From contig JABAKD010000008.1 of assembly GCA_012845835.1 (NCBI GenBank), forward strand, positions 3,647,651 to 3,711,650: 64,000 nucleotides of DNA. The letters run 5' to 3'. The translations under genes were made by a program, and so were the position numbers. Origin of the DNA: Undaria pinnatifida. Taxonomy: Eukaryota; Sar; Phaeophyceae; Laminariales; Alariaceae. Below the pieces are notes generated by a model. That model did not search any database. It was not told where the DNA came from and saw only the letters and a program-made list of their open reading frames with translations. Of this stretch, positions 58,301 through 63,780 are shown piece after piece (within the stretch, counting starts at the first letter, position 1; each line of letters opens with the position of its first letter).

Positions 58301-60164
58301 CCCCCGGCGCTAACAGGCTAGGGGACAGTACGTTTCGTACCGGCATTGGGCAGACAGGATAAGGAGTTGCAAAATACGCCAGCATCATGACCGTGTTTTT
58401 TTCGCATTGCACATAGACCACCCTGACGATCAGAAGACGATGACCGTGTGCTCGCGTTAGGCCGTTGCAAATGGAAGTAGGCCGATCTTGAAGTAAAAGG
58501 TTCAATTTTTTGGAAGATACCAGCCAAACTTTGCCGGGACGGTTGCCCATGGGCCCGATTTGTCAGTTTTGTTCTTAGGAACTTTCCAAACGTCAGGGAA
58601 AAAAAGGACTTCTGGCGGCGATCTTGGGCAACACCCGCCTGAGAAAATCTCGAGCAGGTCTTGAATTAGAAGCGGCGTGATTTCGTGTTCTCCAACCGAG
58701 AAGCAGGATCTACATCGTCATACCAGGTACCAGGGTATGATGTAAGGGGCTTTTCACGGGTCAGATCTCTTCTCGCGGGTCGGATTGTGTGAGGGTGACC
58801 CGGCCCGACCCATGACACTTGAAAACCTCCTGACCCGGCCCGACTCGACCCATGAAATTCCTAACCCGACCCGACTCGACCCCCGGGTTTTGGGAATACC
58901 TCCTGATCCGACCAGCGGGTCGGGGCATGACCCGTGCAAAGCCTTGGATATAGGTCGTTTTAACGGTGACATTTCATACCTTAACCTCCCGCATCTGGAT
59001 CTGGAGCGCAGCAAGGTCCTTAAGAATCTGCAGGTTCTCCGGTTCGTGCTTGAGGGCGTTGAGGTAGCACTTGATGGCCTCGGCGTAGTTACGCTCGGAG
59101 CGGTGCAGGAGGCCGTACACGTGCCAGCACACGTGACTGCACTCGCCAAATTGGGCAAAAACGAAAGGAAAAAAAAAACGTACACAAAGGAGAGCAACGA
59201 GAAAACAAAAACGTACGAAACAGAGCGGAACGAAACAAACGTCAAGCAACGAAACGCGGCCAACAACGAAAGAGGATAGGGAGGGGTGGGGGTGGGGGTC
59301 AAAATGCTTAAAAAAAAACTATTACGGGCGAGCAAGGCGAGAACAACAGAAATACGAAAATACTGGTACATACCACAAGAGAAAACGAGTGTATTTCGAG
59401 GCATAACTGAAGCGCGACGAACCATCCCCCGCTCCTCATCATCAGCCATCATAACCAAGCCCCCCCCCCCCCTCTCGGTGCACCCATGCTTGCCAGGTCC
59501 GTGAAAACCCGACATGCTCCGTGCCGCATTGCAGGGATGCCAGACTCTATGGCCATAAGACTGTGGCTATGCATTAAATGAGTACCCCCCCCCACCCCTC
59601 GCCCCCCCGGCCCGCCCCTTGAGAGCCTCAGCAGCGTTGCGCCTGCCCATGTCGACCTCTGCCATATCAACTCCTTTTTCACCCCCCCCCATTTCCCCTG
59701 CTTGAAATTCCAACATTCGTTGCGTCTGCAACTCTACCCCCCCCCCGGCCCCGCCCCCCGCCCTGCCCCCGCTTGAAATCCCCGGAAGCATTAATTCCAG
59801 CACAAGTCGGCCTCTGCGATCTCAACTTCACCCCCCCCCCCCCCCTTGAACCTCCGATTCGATAAGGTCAGTCTCTCCCACCTCAACGGCAGTGCCCCCC
59901 CCTTCCCTTCCATTCCCTCCCGGCCCTCCTCCTCTCCCCTCTCCCCTTCTCTCCGCCCCCCCCCTTGAAACCCCCACATGTAATGCACCTGCGTAGGTCG
60001 TTCCTGAGGCCCCTCCGGACATGGTCATGCGCCTCCTCCTTCTTTCCCATAGAGTTAAGAGTCAGGCCTCTCATCGCCAGGGTTTCTCCATGAGCGGGAT
60101 ATTTCTTGAGAATGGTATCCGCAGCCTTGATGCCCTTCTTGTACTCCTTGTGCTCATACAGCCT
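42734..60164 (-). CDS. NAA15: NAA15, auxiliary subunit of N-terminal acetyltransferase NatA
   Basis: NAA15 is the TPR superhelix that binds catalytic NAA10 and tethers NatA to ribosomes, where it acetylates nascent chains after Met removal. Fifteen exons (listed separately) join through 14 GT-AG introns without a frame break into 963 codons plus stop. Diagnostic text includes [104 protein letters not shown] and KVFPLAEAF, in the order of the animal and plant proteins (about 866 residues in human). Only a short initiator exon, about 15-20 codons in other species, is missing. Oddities are a Gly/Ala-rich C-terminal exon and decayed copies of five exons in neighbouring introns. Confidence 0.95.
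43440..43545 (+). mobile_element. Family A element in the last NAA15 intron (copy 1)
   Basis: GGGGCGGGGTACTCAATTTG, TGCATGGCCGTAGTCGTATG, ACCATAGATCTTCGCATCC and the tail GTCGGGTTTTAACC. A second copy follows after about 60 bp. Confidence 0.7.
43603..43722 (+). mobile_element. Family A element in the last NAA15 intron (copy 2)
   Basis: A run of about 13 G, then GTACTCAATTTGTGCATGGC, CGTGGTCGTATGACCATAGA and CTACTATGCCGGGACGGAGC. The text after both copies (AGCGCGAAGCGCCGTGAGGT) is also shared, so the pair arose by tandem duplication of a larger unit of about 170 bp. Confidence 0.75.
44877..44932 (-). pseudogene. NAA15: Decayed partial copy of NAA15 exon 14
   Basis: Minus strand reads [16 protein letters not shown] beside the real [16 protein letters not shown] (45115-45165). 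It lacks the rest of the exon and has no donor at the matching place. It sits about 240 bases 3' of the real exon in the intron. Confidence 0.75.
45111..45421 (-). CDS. NAA15: NAA15 visible exon 14
   Basis: Reads [20 protein letters not shown], a basic stretch, then [40 protein letters not shown] and [17 protein letters not shown], matching the E-T-H-L-F-A-F-E and K-E-K-F-L-L segment. Donor ATTAG|GTACGT. A partial copy is at 44877-44932. Confidence 0.95.
45437..45550 (+). mobile_element. Family A element in NAA15 intron 13
   Basis: A run of about 13 G, then AGGTACTCAGTTTGTGCATG, GCCGTAGTCGAATGGTCACA and TGCCGTGACGGAGAATGTCG. It begins only 16 bases from exon 14. Confidence 0.7.
45925..45990 (-). 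CDS. NAA15: NAA15 visible exon 13
   Basis: Twenty-two codons, [20 protein letters not shown] plus EE, the charged Lys/Glu-rich helix that in other species carries the nuclear-localisation-like and RNA/ribosome contact segment. Acceptor TTCAG|GTG, donor GGAG|GTGGGG. Confidence 0.9.
46155..46425. mobile_element. MITE with AGGGTGTTTGCGAT inverted ends, in NAA15 intron 12
   Basis: The 14-base end is exact on both sides (46155-46168 and 46412-46425), and weaker inverted similarity continues inward (GGTTGGGAA, CAGTATTGAAA). It is non-coding, about 271 bp. Confidence 0.7.
48350..48553 (-). CDS. NAA15: NAA15 visible exon 12
   Basis: Reads [40 protein letters not shown], a Gly-rich insert, then [15 protein letters not shown], the start of the basic helix. 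Acceptor AAAAAG|GTG, donor TAAG|GTGAGT. Confidence 0.96.
48585..48668 (+). repeat. (GGGA)n microsatellite in NAA15 intron 11
   Basis: About 20 GGGA units just upstream of exon 12 (transcript sense TCCC), possibly acting as part of its pyrimidine tract. Confidence 0.9.
48896..49100 (+). repeat. Degenerate (GCATA)n array
   Basis: AGCATAGCATAGCAGAGCAT and similar pentamer units, increasingly degenerate to the right, in NAA15 intron 11. Confidence 0.85.
49153..49187 (+). repeat. (CCCAC)n microsatellite
   Basis: Short run of CACCCCACCC pentamers directly beside the decayed exon copy at 49193. Confidence 0.8.
49193..49245 (-). pseudogene. NAA15: Decayed copy of the 3' end of NAA15 exon 11
   Basis: Minus strand GAAGATCAGCTCGACTTCCG then ATGCGCAAG|GTAAGG mirrors the real GAAGATCAGTTCGACTTCCA and ATGCGCAAG|GTACGG. 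The frame is broken between them, but the donor is preserved and even improved to GTAAGG. Confidence 0.75.
49340..49512 (+). repeat. GGGTCGGGTCAGGAGGT family (family E)
   Basis: Units GGGTCGGGTCAGGAGGTTCC, CACGGGACGGGTTGGATCGG, TTTTGAAATCTCACGGG and a closing CTTGACCTGACCCGTGAAAA. It is shared with 58085-58262 and, inverted, with 58745-58945. Confidence 0.7.
49564..49705 (-). CDS. NAA15: NAA15 visible exon 11
   Basis: Reads [47 protein letters not shown]. The [12 protein letters not shown] string is nearly invariant in the family. Donor GCAAG|GTACGG. A decayed copy of its 3' end is at 49193-49245. Confidence 0.98.
50728..50840 (-). CDS. NAA15: NAA15 visible exon 10
   Basis: Reads [37 protein letters not shown] plus a split Ser, matching the F-T-R-E-G and N-E-M-Q-C-M-W-F region. 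Donor TGCAG|GTATTG. Confidence 0.96.
50900..51115 (+). repeat. (AAC)n/(ACC)n repeats in NAA15 intron 9
   Basis: AGCAACAACAGCAGCAGTAA grading to CCACCACCACCACCTGCAAC and AACAACAAAAACAACATG. Confidence 0.85.
51372..51518 (-). CDS. NAA15: NAA15 visible exon 9
   Basis: Reads [49 protein letters not shown], the latter being the family's A-L-D-T-A-D-R-F-I-N-S-K block. Acceptor TCCCAG|GAG, donor GCAAG|GTGCCT. Confidence 0.96.
51765..51940 (-). mobile_element. Transposon-like relic shared with 62900-63025
   Basis: CCACCACGGTACGAGCCTTT, CAGTATTTCTTCCCGCGTCG and ACTCGCGTCGAAC match CCCACTACACGGTACGTGCC, GGTATTTCTTCCCTCGTGGA and CTCGCATCGAATTG at 62945-63023. The minus frame here is open and reads [20 protein letters not shown], a possible trace of a transposase. 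It lies in NAA15 intron 8. Confidence 0.6.
52093..52264 (-). CDS. NAA15: NAA15 visible exon 8
   Basis: Fifty-seven codons: [19 protein letters not shown], an EGEG run, then [20 protein letters not shown] and [11 protein letters not shown]. It is the acidic linker and next TPR. Acceptor GACAG|TTATG, donor GGAG|GTGGGG. Confidence 0.92.
52767..52919. mobile_element. MITE family D copy in NAA15 intron 7
   Basis: ATGTCAGGAGACGGCACTTT to ACCGTCTCCTGGCAT; same length and interior as 21943-22096. Confidence 0.75.
53144..53342 (-). CDS. NAA15: NAA15 visible exon 7
   Basis: Reads [30 protein letters not shown], then a Gly/Glu-rich insert and [19 protein letters not shown]. It fills the family's K-G-C-P-P-V-F region. 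Acceptor GCACAG|GCGAG, donor AATAG|GTGAGT. A decayed copy lies just upstream at 53495-53597. Confidence 0.93.
53495..53597 (-). pseudogene. NAA15: Decayed copy of NAA15 exon 7 (5' part)
   Basis: Minus strand reads [15 protein letters not shown] in frame, then one-base changes shift it while the DNA still matches (GGTGCGACCTCTCCTCCATC beside GGTCCGACCTCTCTTCTGTC). It precedes the real exon by about 200 bases in the transcript and keeps an AG near the acceptor position. Confidence 0.8.
53777..54054 (-). CDS. NAA15: NAA15 visible exon 6
   Basis: Reads [60 protein letters not shown] and [16 protein letters not shown]. The P-L-T-F-L-E-G-E block corresponds to P-L-N-F-L-S-G-E in animals. Acceptor AATAG|GAG, donor TTGG|GTGAGT. 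Confidence 0.93.
54100..54310 (+). mobile_element. Two family B elements in NAA15 intron 5
   Basis: GGGGGGCGAACTCATTTATT plus GCCTGCCTTAGTCATT, then, after another G-run, GTGGCTTGCCTTAAGTCATT, TGACCATTGACCACGCACCC and CGCCTCCAACGTTTGG. The second copy is more complete. Confidence 0.65.
54540..54745 (-). mobile_element. Diverged family C copy in NAA15 intron 5
   Basis: Reverse-complement match to 4142-4381: ACACCCCGTAACACGCGCGA, CGCAGCTTGCGAAGCTGAGT, GGTCGATCTCACAGCT. Confidence 0.55.
54955..55080 (+). mobile_element. SINE-1 3' fragment in NAA15 intron 5
   Basis: GCGCGATTAAATTGAAGGCA, ACACCTGTGGCCACGGCTTG and GCTGGAGAGGAAAAGTG match the 3' half of SINE-1; the tRNA-like head is absent. Confidence 0.7.
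55195..55280 (-). CDS. NAA15: NAA15 visible exon 5
   Basis: [28 protein letters not shown] plus a split Arg. It matches the K-G-E-L-L-L and V-Y-R positions of the family. Acceptor TCTCAG|GTG, donor TACAG|GTATGT. Confidence 0.95.
55495..55855 (+). repeat. CCAAC-type microsatellite with repeated intron text
   Basis: CCAACTCACC and CCCAACCCAACC runs, densest at 55730-55850. Upstream, the phrase AAAGCCTCACCTAC plus TTCTCGAGGTGGG is repeated at 55600 and 55690 (and resembles the text at 55480 and 55905), again a duplicated exon-4 3' edge (CTTGCAATTCTCGA). Confidence 0.7.
55910..56029 (-). CDS. NAA15: NAA15 visible exon 4
   Basis: Forty codons including [20 protein letters not shown] and [12 protein letters not shown]. 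The acceptor AAACCAG|CACC is the one that keeps phase with exon 3 and restores the family spacing. Degraded copies of its 5' part follow upstream (56086-56665). Confidence 0.9.
56086..56665 (-). pseudogene. NAA15: Ladder of decayed NAA15 exon 4 edges (about 5 copies)
   Basis: On the minus strand the exon 4 start, CGAGCTCCTTCTTTACAAAA plus ACCTC, reappears degraded near 56100 (GCGTCTTCTCTACGAAAACG), 56222 (CTGCTTCTCTACAAAAACCT), 56355 (AGCGTCTCTACGGAAACCTC), 56550 and 56640. Each is separated by intron text such as CTCAAAACGCCAACGCCAAC. Spacing varies from about 90 to 200 bases. None keeps a full exon. Confidence 0.75.
56880..56935 (-). mobile_element. Family B head in NAA15 intron 3, beside exon 3
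   Basis: CTATGGTCAAGCATGAAATG plus AGTACCCCCCCC, the reverse of the G-run/GTACTCATTT head, ending a few bases from the exon 3 donor. Confidence 0.55.
56949..57092 (-). CDS. NAA15: NAA15 visible exon 3
   Basis: Forty-eight codons: [48 protein letters not shown]. It corresponds to the Y-R-E-T-R and W-I-G-Y-A segment of animal NAA15. Donor ACCAAG|GTACGC. Confidence 0.95.
57200..57275 (+). repeat. (GGGGT)n microsatellite in NAA15 intron 2
   Basis: About 14 perfect GGGGT units. On the transcript strand it is (ACCCC)n. Not telomeric: it is internal, short and flanked by unique intron text. Confidence 0.9.
58085..58262 (+). repeat. Family E repeat, forward, NAA15 intron 2
   Basis: GGGTCGGGTCGGGAGATGTT, TGAAATCTCACCGGACGGGT and CGACCTGACCCGTAAAAAGC; paired with the inverted copy at 58745-58945. 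Confidence 0.7.
58745..58945 (-). repeat. Family E repeat, inverted, NAA15 intron 2
   Basis: GGGGCTTTTCACGGGTCAGA, GACCCGGCCCGACCCATGAC and CTCCTGACCCGGCCCGACTC are complementary to 58085-58262 about 480 bases away, so the intron RNA can form a long imperfect hairpin. Confidence 0.7.
58980..59136 (-). CDS. NAA15: NAA15 visible exon 2
   Basis: Residues 59-111: [53 protein letters not shown]. This is the most conserved TPR of the family. Acceptor GTGCAG|TCACG, donor TTAAG|GTATGA. Confidence 0.97.
59460..59605 (-). mobile_element. Family A element in NAA15 intron 1
   Basis: Reverse copy: CCAGGTCCGTGAAAACCCGA, CATTGCAGGGATGCCAGACT, GCATTAAATGAGTACCCCCC. The head carries the family B style ATTAAATGAGTAC, so it is a mosaic of both families. 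Confidence 0.6.
59640..59985 (+). repeat. Degenerate C-rich intron repeats beside NAA15 exon 1
   Basis: CTTGAAATTCCAAC, CTTGAAATCCCCGG, CTTGAACCTCCGAT and CTTGAAACCCCCAC each follow a C-run, and GTCGGCCTCTGCGATCTCAA recurs in weaker forms. This forms a loose tandem series of 60-120 base units. Confidence 0.55.
59989..60164 (-). CDS. NAA15: NAA15 visible exon 1
   Basis: Residues 1-58: [19 protein letters not shown], then [20 protein letters not shown] and [13 protein letters not shown], the first TPR pair. Acceptor CTGGCAG|AGG, donor CGCAG|GTGCAT. In other species the preceding residues contain the start methionine and a KEALFKRIL-like helix, not found here. Confidence 0.95.
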
Positions 60165-60229
60165 CTGCCAGTAAATAATCGGCGTTTATAGAGGGGTGGC
60201 GTGGGAGAGGGGTGAAAGGGCGTTAGGGG

Positions 60230-60530
60230 AGGTCCTTCTTGTACGCTTTGTGCTCATGCAGCCTCTAGCCATCATATAGTAGGCGCTTTTAGAGGGGCGG
60301 GAGGGGGGTGGGTAGGGGGGAGTGATAGGGCGTGAGGGGAGGTCCTTCTTGTACCCCATGTGCTCATGAAGCCTCTGTCATCATATACTAGGGGTTCTAG
60401 ACGGGGAGGGAAGGGGAGGGGAGGGGAGGGGAGGGGGGGAGGGCAGGGAATGGGATAGTTCTTGATAATGGTGTCCGCCGCCTTGATGCCCTTCTTGTAC
60501 TCCTTGTGCTCATACAGCCGGTGCCGATAT
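60230..60530 (-). pseudogene. NAA15: Ladder of decayed NAA15 exon 1 edges (3 copies)
   Basis: The exon start (plus strand CTTGTACTCCTTGTGCTCAT plus ACAGCCTCTGCC) recurs at about 60232-60272, 60343-60380 and 60455-60522, roughly every 110 bases, each followed by CATCATATAGTAGGCG-like intron text. The last copy is longest and reads [20 protein letters not shown] on the minus strand before it runs into C-rich sequence. Confidence 0.8.
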
Positions 60531-61277
60531 AGAGTACACACTCCATAAGCACAATATCCATACCCAAGCCACGGTTGGGTCCAAAGCTTGGAACCCACAC
60601 AGGACATCCGCCCTAGGTTCGTACGACGTACTCAATTTTTTACTAACGGCGTAGGCTTCAAGTTGTAATATAACAACTTCATCGGGGTGCAACATAACCA
60701 CGACGAGCGTACGTATTATGTTATACCATGGTACACGGCAAATCTCGACGGACAAGAGGAAAAACGCCGGCGAATACTATGGAACATACAAGGCGGCTTC
60801 GCCGGTGGCCTGGACGGCCGCCCGTGCGCCGGCTCGCGTGATGCCCTACTACTTAGCAGCGTTGCGGCGAAGGATATAGGTCAGCTTAAATTCCAAGAGT
60901 TGGGGGTGCTCCACACTGCCCACGGAGACTAAGAGTGACTGCTGTCGTGCAGTACATGAATCATATCTTGCGCACGTACCACACATACCCCGACACGCAT
61001 GCCTCATAGAAACGACATACCTGGTACATATCTTCTATCAAACACGTGAGGTGTACTTGGTAGAAATACAAGCAAAAAACATTGCGCACCATCGTATGAG
61101 CATCAAACTGTAAATGTGCGCCATGTCGAAAAAACCAACAAAATTGTCCTCAAGAAGACGTAGTGCACGTGCAGTTGTTGCAATGGCGGGATGGTACCAT
61201 CAGGGCTGTGACTTGGTGTGACTTCACGGCTATGAATAGTTATAAGTAAACCCCAAGCGGCATAATCTTGCTAGCCA

Positions 61278-61499
61278 CTATGGGGCCCTGGTGCAGCGAG
61301 CAAAAATACAGCAGGTGGTGTCCTATCATTTGCTTCGAGGGGGCGCGCAGCAGTACGACTGGTATCAGTACGACTGGTAACAGTTCGACTATGGGGCCCT
61401 GGTGCAGCGAGCAAAAATACAGCAGGTGGTGTCCTATCATTTGCTTCGAGGGGGCGCGCAGCAGTACGACTGGTATCAGTACGACTGGTAACAGTTCGA
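61278..61499 (+). repeat. Perfect 111-bp tandem duplication
   Basis: 61278-61388 and 61389-61499 are identical base for base. Each ends with 15-base sub-repeats GTACGACTGGTATCA, GTACGACTGGTAACA and GTTCGACTGGTATCA. Both periods are multiples of three and a plus frame stays open through both copies to 61663, but there is no sign of a known protein. Confidence 0.95.
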
Positions 61500-61725
61500 C
61501 TGGTATCATGCGGCGTTGTACACATCTAATGCTAAGTTCTCGCAATTTCAGCTCGGACGCGCCCTTTGCTCCAGCAGCCCAAGCTGCTTCGTATGGGCGA
61601 TTATGTGAGCGTCTTTTTTCCCGGCAAGTATGTCTCTTTGAAGCCGAAATGGGAGGTCAATAAACACCCGTCGAGCCACAAAAACGCGCGAGTGAGATGC
61701 AAATACGCAGCAGAACAAACAAGCA

Positions 61726-61912
61726 CAGTAGGGGGGGTCCCCCAATAAGGCAGTCTGAATAAAGCGGTATCCCGATATAAGGCGGTCAAAATCGCTTGGC
61801 ACGACTGGGGAATTGCACTCGCAACCTAGATGAATAAGGCGGCTTTCCCCTATAAGGCGGTTATATTGCTCTCTATACCACACCACCGCCTTATCGGGGG
61901 ACCCGTGCTGTA
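61726..61912. mobile_element. pogo/Tigger-like MITE
   Basis: ACAGTAGGGGGGGTCCCCCA then ATAAGGCAGT at the left is inverted at the right as ACCGCCTTATCGGGGGACCC plus GTGCTGT. CAG/CTG termini with nearby TA and GGTCCCC text are typical of pogo/Tigger ends. The inner phrase CAAAATCGCTTGGCACGAC resembles AAAATCGCTCGTCACGAC in the elements at 62450-63345. Confidence 0.65.
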
Positions 61913-62449
61913 CCGTACGTAACTAATAACCAGACGGCGACCCACCATTAGTACGTGTATACCGCTTCAAACTACTACCACCAATAGTATACTCAGACCA
62001 CTCACTCACAGCCACAGTCTGAGGTATCAAGGATGCACAACGAGATTCCCCTTTAGGGATGTGGTTGTTGCTAAAAATGCCTGGGATGTCGCACCTTGAA
62101 AAGGGGGGGGGTAGAAACTCTCGAAAACAAATGAAAACATAATTTGCCACCGCCGCAAGTAACCCGGTAAGCAAAATCGGCTAGACCAAAACGAGTGCAT
62201 AGCACATACAACCCACTTACAGGGAGTTGGCATAGCTACCTTGATTTTTGGGTTGCGATGATTTTGGTCATCTCTGGCTCACACTTGTCAATCACGTGAA
62301 AAACTGCAGCATTTCTCTTAATAACACGAGTACAACCGGGACACTTGAGTGCGCTCATACTTGCGTGCGCTCATGTGGTTGGGTAAAAACCGCGGATTCA
62401 GGCCGAGACACAACACACATATTACACCACTCCAAATCCTCTTGTGACC

Positions 62450-63345
62450 CAGGTATAATTAATCGTCGTGCCGCTTTAGTGCGGTACCCTTTAGTGCGGG
62501 AGTCCAGCTTAGTGCACTTAAAATCGCTCGTCACGACCTCGTCCTACAGAGTACCGTAATATCCTGGGAAACTTCCGGTTCCCTCTTTAGTGCGGGTATT
62601 ATCATCCAAAAAAAAGCACCGCACTTTTGGTTTTGGTTTTCTTTTCATCCCTTATATCATCTTCGCGATTTTCCTTTCTCCCAAGTGTCAGATAAACGAT
62701 CGGGCTCCACTTTAATGGTCCAGGAAGGAACAGATTCAGGTTTGTTGAGAAACGTCGGTGTATCAGGGAACCTGCCGCCCGACGCACTGTTGTCCCTTAA
62801 AAAGGACAACAAACTGTATCTTAGGGACCTCAAATTCCTGCGGCCGTTTTTGCCCACTACAATCAGTATTTAAGACATCTCCTTCTCCCTCACTAGACGT
62901 AACTCAGCTCCGGAGTCACTCAGAAGATTATTCTCCCTCCTGCCCACTACACGGTACGTGCCTTCATTGTTATCACGAGAAAATTCCAGGTATTTCTTCC
63001 CTCGTGGACTCGCATCGAATTGTGCTAACGAGGGACCTTAAACCATTTTGCCGTTTTGGGACCCAGGTGTATTTAACCGTGGTCCGGCGTTTAGGCGTTG
63101 CCCTCTAGTGCGGGGGGGCAGTTTAGTGCGCTTAAAATCGCTCGTCACGACCTACACATAGTCCTACAGAGTATCGCACTATCCCGGGATACGTCCGGGT
63201 CTCCCTATAGTATGGGCAAATTCATCTAAAAAGGCACCGCACTAACGAGGGATCTTGACCACCACGCGTAATTATCGTGGTCCCGCTTAGTGCGATACCC
63301 CTTAGTGCGGGGGGACAGTTTAGTGCGCTTAATTTCAAACTATTA
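62450..63345. mobile_element. Cluster of TTAGTGCGG elements with a transposon relic between
   Basis: Three related ends, CTTTAGTGCGGGAGTCCAGC, CTCTAGTGCGGGGGGGCAGT and CTTAGTGCGGGGGGACAGTT, each go on to TTAGTGCACTTAA-like text; the first two continue AAAATCGCTCGTCACGACC and CCTACAGAGTA. The middle (62640-63030) includes the region shared with 51765-51940 and a short open frame at 62685-62873. Probably one pogo-like element with duplicated or nested ends. Confidence 0.6.
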
Positions 63346-63384
63346 AGCATACCTAATCAAACTATTAAGCACACCTGTACAGCG

Positions 63385-63460
63385 GTAGTAATAAACGGTG
63401 AGCTGTGACTTCGACCAGTTTGATGGTCGATACTCGTATTTGCAAGCTGCTGCTGTTGGC
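63385..63460 (+). mobile_element. Family C end
   Basis: GTAATAAACGGTGAGCTGTG, ACTTCGACCAGTTTGATGGT and CGTATTTGCAAGCTG match the family C terminus. Confidence 0.5.
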
Positions 63461-63780
63461 CGTATGCACAGACAATGCCTACTTCCAGTGACCGATGGGT
63501 AGACCGCCAGTTCTACGGACACACGTAAATACTCGGTTTTGGTTCCTGTGTTTCACAGCAGTCTGTGGCCACAAAATTTGTATCTCTCTTGGATGAAGAA
63601 CAGGGATGAACACTCGGTGTTCTACTGATGACGTTGGGTAGAAAGAACCAATTTAACGTGAAGACAACACACAACACACACGTCACAGAAGGGTACAGCT
63701 CAACGGACGGCACGACGGAACTGCAGGATAACACAGCAGTGTTTCATGACTACCTTCAGCACCATCGATCTCAGTATCAC

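Noticed and set aside
60455-60522. Alternative true NAA15 exon 1
   Set aside because: It encodes the right residues but runs into C-rich sequence and lacks the rest of the exon and its donor; the copy at 59989-60164 is complete.
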